Of a stretch of 64,000 bases of DNA, positions 14,781 through 24,053 are shown one piece after another. The translations under genes were made by a program, and so were the position numbers. Location of the stretch: the NCBI GenBank assembly GCA_021295675.1, contig JAGWBY010000013.1, forward strand, positions 1 to 64,000, in the 5' to 3' direction. Origin of the DNA: Candidatus Latescibacterota bacterium (GTDB lineage: Bacteria; Latescibacterota; UBA2968; UBA8231). How positions within the stretch are numbered: position 1 is the first letter of the stretch; each line of letters starts with the position of its first letter. The notes below the pieces were generated by a model. It had not been told where the DNA came from and did no database searches. It saw only the letters and a program-made list of their open reading frames with translations.

Positions 14781-17443
14781 AGCTGCAACCCCGCGTTGAT
14801 GCTCATAAAGAGCAGGCTGGCGCGCTGGTCTTCGCTCTGGGCAAAATTGCGCCACAGCCACTGCGCTCCCACTCGGGTCACCAATTGGTAGCCGGCATAA
14901 CCCACTCTGTTGGTTAGCTGGATTACCAACGTCTGGCCCGTGAAGTCCTCCGCGACCTCTGGGTGCCTGCCCTCCAGCATCCAGAACCGGCTCCACTCTA
15001 GCCCGCACTGAAGCTGGGTGTCGAAGATCTGGCGGCCGTGCCGCGCATAGTAGCTGACCGAGACCTGCTCGGCTAGGATCGGCTGCACCCACAGCAGGAA
15101 CAAGGTCTGTTCCAAGCTCTCTGCCACAGGTGCCCGGCTGTGGAAGGGCCGGACGCGGCGGTACTCGCTCTTCCAGCGCGGCTCCACCCGGCCCAGCCCC
15201 AAAGGCACTGTCCACTCGGCTTTGTTGATCGCGCCGAGAAAACCCGAGCTAGCGCGCCCTTCGCGGCTGCGGAACGCCGCGCGATCTCCGCGCTGCCACC
15301 AGCCCTCCCACTTGAAGCGGTGCAGGTGGCGCAGACCCCAGTCAAAAGCCTGTTCCCAGTCGGCGTACAAGGTGTTGCGCCAAGCGTTGTTCCCCGGCAG
15401 CCGATCCACAACAGTCTGCATCCGTCCCACCGCGCCCACGGGCTGCACCCATTGCTCCAAGTCATCCGGGATGTCGTCCCTGACGCGCGCGGCGAAATCG
15501 AAAAATCGCAGTTGCCCGATCCTGAGACTCCAGCGCGCCGCGGCCAGCGCGTACATGGCATGGGTGCGACCATCCCCGGAAATCAGCCGCACGCGCTGGT
15601 GGCCCAACGCCAAACTCGCATCCGGCCCTAGATGCCCGCGGACATACATATTGAAACCGCGATGGTCGCGCTTGTAGGGGTAATCGGGCAAGAGGTCGTT
15701 CTCGAAACGGTCGATTGTGCCGTTGTGGTTGAGGTCGAGGCCGAAGAGGTACTCCGGTCGGTCCGAGCGAAAGCGCAGGAAGGGTTCTTCGTAATCGGGG
15801 ATGAGATTGCGGTTCTGGTTGTGGTCGTAGATGAAGTCGCGGTTTTCGTCGTAGCCGGGAAAAGCCACCCGCGAGAAGCTCTGGAAGGGCCGCTGCCATT
15901 CCGGGATGCCGTTGTCGTCGTCGTCGTCATCGACGAATTCGTAGAGGTTGGGAGTCGGCGCTTGATAGCGGATATCGCCGTTGCCCTGCACGAGCCAGTA
16001 GTTGGTCGAATAGTCGTCGGACAGCGAGAACAACTCCCCGGCTATGTCATAGGGATAGCGCTGGTAGGCCACTTCCGCGTACGCGGCGTGGGCGCTTTGG
16101 ACGAAGTGGTGCAGGTGCTTGACGTCGCGGCTGGGATACATGCCGTGCTGCCGGTTGGCTACGGCCTCGCCCCGGAATGAGAGTCCGCGCCACTCGACCA
16201 AGTCCCAGTTGATCCCTAGTAGTTCGTTGGCGGTGGGCAACCCGTAGTCTAAGCGCAACACTTGGCTATTGCTGTTGTCTTGGACATTGCCCGGCGATCG
16301 CGCGACAGGGAAAAACACGATCTGCGGATCGCGCCGCTCTCCATCGGTCTGCAAGTTTGAGGCCATCTCGACTCGGTAGTCGTCGGCTACCACCAACTCA
16401 ACCGCGGCTCGGCGCAAGGTGGCCGAGCGCAATCCTTCGTGGTCGAGGGCGGCAAAATCGTATTCGAGCAGGATCGTCTCCGAACCGTCGGCTACCAGCG
16501 CCCCAGCCCGCGTCCGCCCGCCCTCAATGCGCGGCAAAAAGCCGATTTCTCGCCCGCGCACTTGGGTGCCGCTGGTATCGACCAGCACGATGTCGTACCT
16601 GAACAGCGCCGTGCCACTCACCCCGTCGGCCGGCGAGTCATCCCTGAGCCGCACCCATAGTTTGTCCAGCGGCTTGTTCTGGCCGGTGGTCAGCGTCCCG
16701 GACAGAGGGTTGCCGTACGCAATCTGCACTTGGCTTTGCGCGTTGTGGGCGTTGATATACGTAACGCCGAGGAGCGCCGCATCGCTGGCTTTAAACTGGG
16801 CGTGGCCCCCCAACAGGTGCGTGGTATTGGTGCGGTAGGCGTTGTCCGGCTGGCTCGGCCGCGACAGCAGCAGGCTCCCCACGAGGTGCTCGTTGGCCCA
16901 GTCGAGGCGCAGCCCGTTGAACTCGGTCTTGTTGAAGGTCAAGGGCGTGAAAGTGGTGAAGATCTCGTTGCCGATCATCAACCGCGCGCTGGTTGCCCTG
17001 CTCTCGTCTGAGGCGATCACCAGATTCTGGAAGAATCCCGAGTAAGGAAGTCCTTGGCGGATCAGGCTACCCTCGCGTTTGGTTTGCTCCTGTTCCCAAG
17101 TATAGACCAGCCAGCCGCGTCCCAAGCGGTGGCCGAAGGTGTCGTACCATGGCTCGCCCTCTAGGCTGGCGTTTAGGAGAGTCCGATAGCGTTCTCGCGA
17201 GTAGGAGGTCCCGTAATCGTACCAAGGCTGCATATAACTTTCGGCCAGATGCCGGGGTGCGTACCAGCGGTGCATTCGCGGCATGATGTATTCTAGCTCA
17301 AAGTGCGGCACTTCCCACGCGGCCGACGGTAGGCCCTGCAACCCCCACCGGCTCGCGTCCGCACGTTGCGCCTCAACCGCTAGCGGGCGCAGCGCACAGC
17401 AGGCCAAGACGCCCGCCAGCCAAGCTGTTTTTCGCCTCGTCAA
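14777..17443 (-). CDS. Putative outer-membrane barrel protein, 888 residues (paralog C)
   Basis: TTG 17443 overlaps the upstream TGA (TTGA) and gives 888 residues, exactly the length of its paralog at 10204-12870; this supports the start over the longer open frame. Signal peptide LLTRRKTAWLAGVLACCALR... to VEAQ. Shared blocks with the paralog: RGWLVYTWEQE, NLVIASDESRA, MIGNEIFTTFTPLTFNKTEF, VRLRDDSPADG, LDYGLPTANELLG. Acidic DDDDDDNGIPEWQRP and the EF-hand-type loop D-L-N-H-N-G-T-I-D-R-F-E lie near residues 520-570. The C-terminus (LLFMSINAGLQL) is barrel-like. Function unknown; location inferred. Confidence 0.7.
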   Translation of the reverse strand: MTRRKTAWLAGVLACCALRPLAVEAQRADASRWGLQGLPSAAWEVPHFELEYIMPRMHRWYAPRHLAESYMQPWYDYGTSYSRERYRTLLNASLEGEPWYDTFGHRLGRGWLVYTWEQEQTKREGSLIRQGLPYSGFFQNLVIASDESRATSARLMIGNEIFTTFTPLTFNKTEFNGLRLDWANEHLVGSLLLSRPSQPDNAYRTNTTHLLGGHAQFKASDAALLGVTYINAHNAQSQVQIAYGNPLSGTLTTGQNKPLDKLWVRLRDDSPADGVSGTALFRYDIVLVDTSGTQVRGREIGFLPRIEGGRTRAGALVADGSETILLEYDFAALDHEGLRSATLRRAAVELVVADDYRVEMASNLQTDGERRDPQIVFFPVARSPGNVQDNSNSQVLRLDYGLPTANELLGINWDLVEWRGLSFRGEAVANRQHGMYPSRDVKHLHHFVQSAHAAYAEVAYQRYPYDIAGELFSLSDDYSTNYWLVQGNGDIRYQAPTPNLYEFVDDDDDDNGIPEWQRPFQSFSRVAFPGYDENRDFIYDHNQNRNLIPDYEEPFLRFRSDRPEYLFGLDLNHNGTIDRFENDLLPDYPYKRDHRGFNMYVRGHLGPDASLALGHQRVRLISGDGRTHAMYALAAARWSLRIGQLRFFDFAARVRDDIPDDLEQWVQPVGAVGRMQTVVDRLPGNNAWRNTLYADWEQAFDWGLRHLHRFKWEGWWQRGDRAAFRSREGRASSGFLGAINKAEWTVPLGLGRVEPRWKSEYRRVRPFHSRAPVAESLEQTLFLLWVQPILAEQVSVSYYARHGRQIFDTQLQCGLEWSRFWMLEGRHPEVAEDFTGQTLVIQLTNRVGYAGYQLVTRVGAQWLWRNFAQSEDQRASLLFMSINAGLQL

Positions 17444-19995
17444 TAGACCACCCCCACCAAGCTCGCGGCTTGAGTTTTGCCCGCACCCACATCCGCGGCG
17501 AAAGCGACGCGCACCAGATAAGTTCCCGGCCGCACCAGTGCTCCTGTGTCGTCGCGACCATCCCAAACCACAGCGTGGTCGCCGCTGGGATTTTCCCGGC
17601 GCAGCGAAAGCTCGCGCACCTTGCGGCCGGACAGGTCGTAGATGCCGACGTCAATCCGCCGTTCCCGGATGAGGCGGTAGATGGTAAAGCGGATCTCGGC
17701 TTGGTCGTTTAGGCCGTCGCCGTTGGGGGTAAAGACCTCGGGTTGCAAACGCACGCGGTCCAACAGCGGGAAGTTTTCCACATCGGCCACCACCACTAGC
17801 GACTGACTGGCAGCCAACGACCCAGCGTCGCCCTCGCTCACCGCCTGAACGATCCCGGGTCGGGTCGCGCGTTTCAGTTCGGCACCAAAGGTGGTGCCGC
17901 TCAAAAACACCCGCGTGCGGAAGCGCGCCTCGTACAGCGACCGCCCACCGGTGACCGGCGCGGGAAAAGCCAATTCCACGGACCCGTCCTCTAACCGCGC
18001 TAGCTCCAGCGGCCCTGGCCATAGCTCTCGCCCGGTGCCGACGCGCAACTGCGTCTCGCTGCCTTGCCGGAACGAGACAAGCTCAATCGGGACCGAGGAT
18101 GACGAGTGCAGCCGAATCCGGTCAAAGCCGGAATTGCCGGGGCCAAAAACCGGGCGGATGTACATGGAGAAGCGCTGTTCTGCCCCTGGCTCCACCCCAT
18201 CGATAGGCCACACTTCGGCAAAGGTCTGGTCCACCAATGGCGGCGCTAACTTGAGCCGCAAGCTCCTCATCTGCGCCGTCCGCAGCGGTTCCTGGGTCAA
18301 AAGCCGTATCTGCGCTTGGGCGAAGCGCCGGGGGCTAGGTGACTTGAAAGGCTCTCCCGACGTTAGGTAAACCCCACTCCAATTGCTCCATCCCGGTCCC
18401 GGTATTTCCCGGACTATCACCTCGCCGCGATTTTTCTCGTAGCGAATAGACTCCCACTCCTCTTGGCTGATTTCCTGCCCCACTACGTCGAAGTAGCGCC
18501 GCTCCTCAATCACTTCGTCGCCGCTGCGAGTGCGGATTTCTAGCTGGGTGCCCGGGGGCTGGTCTCCGTCCCATTCCACGGCGGAGAAAATTCGCGGGCG
18601 GCCTAGGCGGATAACGGGCGATTCGAACGCGACTTCGGACACGTAGCCTTCGCCATAGGCTTGGATCTCGCTCAAGTTGCCCGTCTCGCTTAGCTCTCCC
18701 ACCAATTCCAGACGCCTCAGTTCCAAATAGCGCACCTCGCGCAAGGGGAACTGCTCCTCTAGCTGGAGAAAGGACTCCCGATTCTGCCGCTCCTCCAAAG
18801 CCTCCCACAACAGCGAGCCATCGGGGTCGAGACGGCCGTCCGAGATTCGGAGTTGATAGGCGTTTAAAGGCCCCTCGGCGCTTATTAGGCGCACCCGGTC
18901 CAGCCAGAACCGGGCTCCTAGGTCCACTAGGAGCTGATTGCGGTCGCGCACCGAATCGTAAGTCCGCAGCGGGTAGAAGGAGCGGAAGAGGCCATCGGTC
19001 GCCAGCGCGAGCAGGATATTGTCGAAGATGCTCACGTCGCGATTGCGGAGCCGCTGGGTCAGATTGACGACATTGTCCCCTATGGTATAGACCTCAAGCT
19101 CGGCCAAACGCGGCCGCTCGCGGCGAAAATAGCGCACTTGACCCTGTTCCTCTGCGGGCAAATCTCGATGCGTCTGCTCGTCGATTAGGATTTGGCGGCC
19201 AATGACTGTCTGGCGGAAGTACTCGACCGTCCCTTGGTCTGCGGGCGACAGCGCCTCGTAGGTAGCTCGATCTACTTCCGCGCCCCGCGTACTGTCCGAA
19301 GCCAACGCCTGAAAGCGCACGATCTGCGCCACTTCGCCCTCGACTCCGGCGGGCAAGGGGCGCTGGGGCCGGACCTCAAAGCTGAACTCCCGCTCCGTCT
19401 TGTTGGGGTACGTCACCTGCCCGACGCGGAAAAACTTCAGCGGTCGCTCTGGATGTCCCCGCCCGTCCGAGAGCAGCACCCTGAACTTGAGGAAGGGATC
19501 GCCCGCTTGAGCGAAGCGCACGACCACCCTTTTGGCGATTACTGATCGCCCTAGTTCTACATCGACAAACCAGTCTTTCAGTGGGTCGGTCGGGTCGGGC
19601 TCCCAATAGGTGGCTTGGTCCCCGTCCATTGTGAACGGTGCCTGCGCGGCGCTGCTGCCCGCCCGGCGGATTCCCCCCACCAAGGTGTCTCCGCCGGCCT
19701 CCGGGGTCTCGAACTCCATTGCGTTGAGTGCGGCGTTGATGTCGCGGCGCAGGAAGCGGGGCAATACTGCACCTTCGGCCGCAACTACGTGTGCCCCTAC
19801 AGGTGCCTCCCATTCGGCCCAGTGCGCTGCTTGGTCGATGACGACCTCGTCCCGCGTCAGCCGGTAGCCGGTCTGGGCGTTGAGGGTGGGTGGATGCGTC
19901 AACAATAGACAGAGTACCGCCGACCAAGATCGCCGAATAGATGTTCTTAGGTTCATGCCGTCAGGCCAGCTAGAAAGCGATCTGGTCTTATTCAT
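17440..19995 (-). CDS. Secreted discoidin-like protein with FTPNGDGLND C-terminal domain (paralog B)
   Basis: 851 residues from ATG 19995, one base after the upstream stop; the longer frame to 20154 is antisense-like and lacks a signal peptide. A signal peptide follows a short basic lead (SWSAVLCLLLTHPPTLNAQ). A discoidin-like domain is visible around MDGDQATYWEPDP and WFVDVELGRSVIAKRVVVRF; a second beta-sandwich region ends SEIQAYGEGYVSEV. The C-terminal ~100 residues read VFTPNGDGLNDQAEIRFTIY, VGIYDLSGRKVRELSLR, WDGRDDTGALVRPGTYLVRV and end VGVVY. This is the largest of three proteins sharing this tail; the next gene overlaps it by four bases. Confidence 0.75.
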   Translation of the reverse strand: MNKTRSLSSWPDGMNLRTSIRRSWSAVLCLLLTHPPTLNAQTGYRLTRDEVVIDQAAHWAEWEAPVGAHVVAAEGAVLPRFLRRDINAALNAMEFETPEAGGDTLVGGIRRAGSSAAQAPFTMDGDQATYWEPDPTDPLKDWFVDVELGRSVIAKRVVVRFAQAGDPFLKFRVLLSDGRGHPERPLKFFRVGQVTYPNKTEREFSFEVRPQRPLPAGVEGEVAQIVRFQALASDSTRGAEVDRATYEALSPADQGTVEYFRQTVIGRQILIDEQTHRDLPAEEQGQVRYFRRERPRLAELEVYTIGDNVVNLTQRLRNRDVSIFDNILLALATDGLFRSFYPLRTYDSVRDRNQLLVDLGARFWLDRVRLISAEGPLNAYQLRISDGRLDPDGSLLWEALEERQNRESFLQLEEQFPLREVRYLELRRLELVGELSETGNLSEIQAYGEGYVSEVAFESPVIRLGRPRIFSAVEWDGDQPPGTQLEIRTRSGDEVIEERRYFDVVGQEISQEEWESIRYEKNRGEVIVREIPGPGWSNWSGVYLTSGEPFKSPSPRRFAQAQIRLLTQEPLRTAQMRSLRLKLAPPLVDQTFAEVWPIDGVEPGAEQRFSMYIRPVFGPGNSGFDRIRLHSSSSVPIELVSFRQGSETQLRVGTGRELWPGPLELARLEDGSVELAFPAPVTGGRSLYEARFRTRVFLSGTTFGAELKRATRPGIVQAVSEGDAGSLAASQSLVVVADVENFPLLDRVRLQPEVFTPNGDGLNDQAEIRFTIYRLIRERRIDVGIYDLSGRKVRELSLRRENPSGDHAVVWDGRDDTGALVRPGTYLVRVAFAADVGAGKTQAASLVGVVY

Positions 19996-19996
19996 A

Positions 19997-21799
19997 TCAG
20001 TACGCCACTCCCACCGAGCCCCAGCGGCGCTCTGAGTCCTCGTCGGCTTGTACGCGCAACTCGTACAGATACAGCCCCGGCGGCACCAGTAAACCCTGGT
20101 CGTCCGTTCCGTCCCACTCCACTGCATAGGACCCGTTGCTGCCCATCCCCTCATAGGCCCGCCGCACCCGGCGACCAGCCAAGTCGTACATTTCCAGCGT
20201 CACCGCAGCCTCCGCAACGAGCTTCAACAGCGCGTAACTCAGTGCGAAGGCGTCGTTGATCCTATCGCCGTTGGGCGTGAACAACCGGGTCCCCTGCAAC
20301 TGCGCCACCAGCGGCACGTTGCCGTCCGCGAAGCGCACGACCAGATTGGTCCCTTCCAGCGAGGGATCCACATCGCGCTCGTCGGCCACTTGGTATGCTT
20401 CTTCAAGTTGGCCGTCCGCATCTCTGCGGTCGAGTGCCCGCACTTCAAAGCGGGTGTAGTCGCGGAACACAGTGCCGCGAAAGACGATCTGCACGAAGGT
20501 TCCCGTTTGCTCGATGTGCCGCCACAAGTCGATGTCGAAGCCTGCGCTGGGCTCGTAGGTGGCGGAAAAGGAAATCTCCTCGTCATCGACGAGTATCCGC
20601 TCGATTTCCGTTACCTGCGCGTCCGTGCGCACCTGCAGGAAGCGGAAGCCCGTGGCTTGCGGGTCTCGGCCTCTGTCGGGGCGCAGGCGCACTTCCATGG
20701 ACAGGGTAAAGCGCGTTTCGACGCCCGGCTGCACGACGCCGGGGCTAATCTCGGCCAGCAGGCTGCTGACCACCGGCGGTCGCGCAAATTCGAAGACCAG
20801 CCGCCTGAGCACGGCCCCCGGTGAGGCCATGCGCACCCTGAACTGCAAAAAGCGGCGCAGCCCTGGCGAGCGCATCAGGCCGCCGCTGACCGTCTGCCAG
20901 CTACTCCACAGTGGATTGGGTTTGATCGGCCCCTTTTCCTCATCGGGCAATGCTTGGTAATCCTCTCTGCTCACCCGCAGCAACCCGTCCTCTGCTTGGA
21001 GGTCTAGGCGGAAGTAGTGCTCGGGGTCGCGGTCGGAGCCGGTGCGCGTCTGCACGGTGGCGGGGGCGTTTTCTATGGAGCCGCCCTCGTAGCGCACTTT
21101 GCCCCAGACGATATTGGGATAGCGCGCCCTGACCGGCCTGGAGACATAAGTGCCCACGGGCGCGTCGCCAGCGCCGTAGATTTCCACTTCCGCCAGTTCC
21201 CACTCGCGCTCAGTGCTAGGCTCTATGAGCACGTAGCGCACGTCGCGGCTATCAATGCGCTTTTCCACCACAGGCTCGACATTGGGTGTGGAGGCGAAAA
21301 AGCTGAAGGCTCGGTCGTACTCTGCTTGGCTTTCGGCTTTGGTGAGAAGGCGAAAAACTTGGAGGAAGCGGCGTCTGTTCTGGCGGTCAAGGCGCGGGAA
21401 GAGGCGGACGCGATCGATGCGGAAGACGGCACCGAGGTCGATCTCTACGGGCGTACTGCGGTTGATAGCGTCAAACTGATCTGGATCGAAGGCCGTGGAG
21501 GTATCACCGTCGTATAGCAGAGTGCCTAGGGGCACGCGAAAGGTGCCATCGAGATTTGCCACCAGCCCCACCGCCATGCCTCCGCGCTCGGCCAAGCGCA
21601 GCGACAGGTTTTCGCCGGCTTCTGCCGGCCACGTCCAGATGGAATCGCGCGCTACGCCTAGGAACTGAGCCTCTTCGACAATGCTGTCCCAGCGGCCTAG
21701 GCGGCCGTCTTGGCCCACGTCGAGGGTATCGACGGCCAGCACGGAAGTGGCGCTGGAGAGGAGGCCGATTAGCAGGGCATAGTGTGTGGCTTTATTCAA
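19997..21799 (-). CDS. Secreted discoidin-like protein with FTPNGDRIND C-terminal domain (paralog A)
   Basis: 600 residues from TTG 21799, 14 bases after the preceding gene; no better start exists in frame before the signal peptide (YALLIGLLSSATSVLA). Domain order: discoidin-like sandwich (LYDGDTSTAFDPDQF, VEIDLGAVFRIDRVRLFPR, EWELAEVEIYGAG), a middle beta-rich region, then LFTPNGDRINDAFALSYALL, VTLEMYDLAGRRVRRAY, VEWDGTDDQGLLVPPGLYLY and the final GVAY. It opens the five-gene module A-B-C-D-E and, unlike B and D, is not directly followed by a barrel gene. Confidence 0.72.
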   Translation of the reverse strand: MNKATHYALLIGLLSSATSVLAVDTLDVGQDGRLGRWDSIVEEAQFLGVARDSIWTWPAEAGENLSLRLAERGGMAVGLVANLDGTFRVPLGTLLYDGDTSTAFDPDQFDAINRSTPVEIDLGAVFRIDRVRLFPRLDRQNRRRFLQVFRLLTKAESQAEYDRAFSFFASTPNVEPVVEKRIDSRDVRYVLIEPSTEREWELAEVEIYGAGDAPVGTYVSRPVRARYPNIVWGKVRYEGGSIENAPATVQTRTGSDRDPEHYFRLDLQAEDGLLRVSREDYQALPDEEKGPIKPNPLWSSWQTVSGGLMRSPGLRRFLQFRVRMASPGAVLRRLVFEFARPPVVSSLLAEISPGVVQPGVETRFTLSMEVRLRPDRGRDPQATGFRFLQVRTDAQVTEIERILVDDEEISFSATYEPSAGFDIDLWRHIEQTGTFVQIVFRGTVFRDYTRFEVRALDRRDADGQLEEAYQVADERDVDPSLEGTNLVVRFADGNVPLVAQLQGTRLFTPNGDRINDAFALSYALLKLVAEAAVTLEMYDLAGRRVRRAYEGMGSNGSYAVEWDGTDDQGLLVPPGLYLYELRVQADEDSERRWGSVGVAY

Positions 21800-21813
21800 T
21801 TGGGTCGGCTCGC

Positions 21814-23922
21814 CTATTCGAGTTTGACCATTTTGCGGGTGCGCGTCTGCTCGTCCACCTGCACCCGATATACATAGACCCCAGTGGCGACGGGTTGCCC
21901 CTGCGCGTCGCGGCCATCCCAAGTCAGCTCGTGCTCGCCAGCCGGCAGCGGACCATTCCACACTTGGCGTAGCGGCTGCCCTAGGATGTTGTAGATGGTT
22001 AAGGTCACATTCTTGGCTCCAACGGGAACGGCCAAGGGGATGGTCGTGGCGGGGTTGAACGGGTTGGGATAGTTGGCCCCGAGGGCAAAGATCGTTGGTG
22101 TGGCCGCCGTCTCGTTGGCTACGGCGGTGGCCGGGGGGCCTTGGTTTTTAAAGACGAAGACGCCGCCGGGATTGCTTGCCGGACTCGTTCCCAGCACGAC
22201 TATATCGGTGTCGCCATCGCCGTTGACATCGCTGGCGAGGACCTGGTTGCCCTCGCTTGGCAGGGGGTAGTAGCCTTCGAGGACGGGTGCGCCGTTGCGT
22301 TGGCCGAGCAGCACCACCAGCGCCGGACCGATGGGCGAGTTGCCAGCGATCATGGCCACATCCAGTACGCCATCGCCGTTGAGGTCGCTGGCGGTCGCCT
22401 CTGACGGGAGCACCTTCCAGTCAAGCAAGGAATGGCGTACCAATCCGCCGGAGGCATCCAGACGCCACAGGACCAAGCCGTAGTAATCGAATTCGCGGAA
22501 CGGATCTATGCTCTCGGAGGAGCCGAGTAGATCCACCATCCCATCGCCATCGAAGTCGGCCAGGAGGTGCAGGTCGCAGGGATTGATCGGGGCCGCAAAA
22601 GAGAGCGGCGGTTCCTCGATGGCGGCCCACGGCTGGGTCAGTTGCCAAAAGTCTTGCGGCTCAAAGCAACTCCCACTCCACAACAGGCTCGCAGCTTCGC
22701 CGAGGGGTTGTCCGGCGGGCAGCCAGGGCCAGCGCCACTCCTCGCTGTGGAGGACGAAGGTATCGCTATCGACAAAGTCGTAGCCGTCGTTGATCCACAT
22801 AATCACTATTTGGAAAAGAATATCGCCGACCAACAAGTCCGTATCGCCGTCGCCGTCGCCATCGGCCAAGCCAACGAGCCCGCCGTCGAACAGTTGCAGG
22901 GTGGGTTCAAAGCCGCCGCCCCAGTTGTACCACACTTCGACGTTCCTCCCCGATTGGTAGTCAACGACCAAATCGAGGAGTCCATCGCCGTCGAAGTCGC
23001 TTCCCCGCAGGTCCATACGTGGAGGGCCGTCAGCGGGTTCGGTTGCGAGGAGGAACTCTTGGGTGGGTTCAAAGCCGCCTAGCCCGTCGTTGGACGCCAC
23101 AATCCAGCCCAGTTGTCTTTCGCCGTCCACAAGGCGGTGCCAAGCCGCCACGAGGTCCGCATCGCCATCGCCATCTACATCGCCCATCGCGCCGTGCGAT
23201 TGGTCTTCCCAGTAGCCTCGCCCGAAGGTTGGGATGCCGATGCCCTCGCCGAGCGGGAAAAAGTCGGGTTCGGCGAACAAGGTGCCGGACGGCCCCAACC
23301 CCACACCGAGATCTCTAGGCGACAATTCTCCCTGCGTCACCTCTTCGGCTCCCGTGAGTTGGATCCAGTCTATTTCTAAAAACTTGGGATGGTTGTCTAT
23401 ATCCTGCGAGTCTCGGTATAACATCATGTCTATGCGAATAATATAGAGGGTATCCTGCCAGATGATCTCCAACTCTGGGTCTGCTGCCAAGGCGCGTAGA
23501 TCTAGGGTGATTTCTTCCCATTCGATGGGATAGGGTTGACGATCTATCCCCGCGGCACTAAGCCCCGCTTTAGGGTGGCGTCTTTTCTCGGCGTTGGACC
23601 AGAACATCGAGAATGGCCCCTCAGTGGGGCTATGATGGATGAGGCGCAGCCGTAGGGTAATGCGGTCGAACAGGGCCGAGTCTTGCCCAATCAGCGGCGC
23701 GCGCAATTGAACGGTGGGGGTGCGACCCGGCACGGGCGCAATGCGCCAGACGCCATTGACGATTTCGGTCTGTAGTGGGTCGTTACTGCCTAGTTCGTTG
23801 CTATAAATAGTACTTTCCCGGGCGCTCCAGCCATAGGTGGAGCCGTCGTCGAAATCCCACGTTAGAGCAAAGGCTCCGCATGGAGCGGCCACCAATAAAA
23901 TTGCTAAGAGAACGCGGCGCAT
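21814..23922 (-). CDS. Secreted FG-GAP/VCBS-repeat protein with type-A T9SS sorting domain (copy 1)
   Basis: 702 residues; signal peptide MRRVLLAILLVAAPCGAFA. Residues ~20-175 form a beta-sandwich-like domain opening LTWDFDDGSTYGW, similar in style to carbohydrate-binding modules. From ~230 to 600 run FG-GAP/VCBS repeats with calcium-loop cores: GDVDGDGDADLV, SDFDGDGLLDLV, ADGDGDGDTDLL, ADFDGDGMVDLL, SDLNGDGVLDVA, SDVNGDGDTDIV. Residues ~615-702 are a type-A T9SS C-terminal domain: NYPNPFNPATTIPLAVP, YNILGQPLRQVWNG, WDGRDAQGQPVATGVYVYRV, ending RKMVKLE. GGAGG lies upstream of ATG 23922. Expected at the cell surface or released; ligand unknown. Confidence 0.85.
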   Translation of the reverse strand: MRRVLLAILLVAAPCGAFALTWDFDDGSTYGWSARESTIYSNELGSNDPLQTEIVNGVWRIAPVPGRTPTVQLRAPLIGQDSALFDRITLRLRLIHHSPTEGPFSMFWSNAEKRRHPKAGLSAAGIDRQPYPIEWEEITLDLRALAADPELEIIWQDTLYIIRIDMMLYRDSQDIDNHPKFLEIDWIQLTGAEEVTQGELSPRDLGVGLGPSGTLFAEPDFFPLGEGIGIPTFGRGYWEDQSHGAMGDVDGDGDADLVAAWHRLVDGERQLGWIVASNDGLGGFEPTQEFLLATEPADGPPRMDLRGSDFDGDGLLDLVVDYQSGRNVEVWYNWGGGFEPTLQLFDGGLVGLADGDGDGDTDLLVGDILFQIVIMWINDGYDFVDSDTFVLHSEEWRWPWLPAGQPLGEAASLLWSGSCFEPQDFWQLTQPWAAIEEPPLSFAAPINPCDLHLLADFDGDGMVDLLGSSESIDPFREFDYYGLVLWRLDASGGLVRHSLLDWKVLPSEATASDLNGDGVLDVAMIAGNSPIGPALVVLLGQRNGAPVLEGYYPLPSEGNQVLASDVNGDGDTDIVVLGTSPASNPGGVFVFKNQGPPATAVANETAATPTIFALGANYPNPFNPATTIPLAVPVGAKNVTLTIYNILGQPLRQVWNGPLPAGEHELTWDGRDAQGQPVATGVYVYRVQVDEQTRTRKMVKLE

Positions 23923-23982
23923 TGTTTACCTCCAGAGTTTGCGGTCGTATGGTTTAGATTTCTCAGCTTCAAGCCCTATCGC

Positions 23983-24018
23983 CTATTCGAGTTTGACCAT
24001 TTTGCGGGCGTGCGTTGT
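23983..24018 (-). pseudogene. Fossil 3' end of a VCBS-family gene
   Basis: Reading the minus strand, codons T-T-H-A-R-K-M-V-K-L-E-stop match the last residues of the neighbouring VCBS genes (TRTRKMVKLE). The stop lies exactly 60 bases before the copy-1 ATG, the same spacing and sequence as the spacers 26097-26156 and 28323-28382. Only the tail remains; the body is replaced by the thioredoxin-like gene ending at 24054. Confidence 0.85.
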
Positions 24019-24053
24019 GCTTAATTAAACCGTATCGATCTTAAAACGGCTTC

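Noticed and set aside
14781..15215. N-terminal extension of paralog D
   Set aside because: Overlaps barrel C in another frame; the ATG at 14780 overlaps the stop of C and begins a signal peptide.
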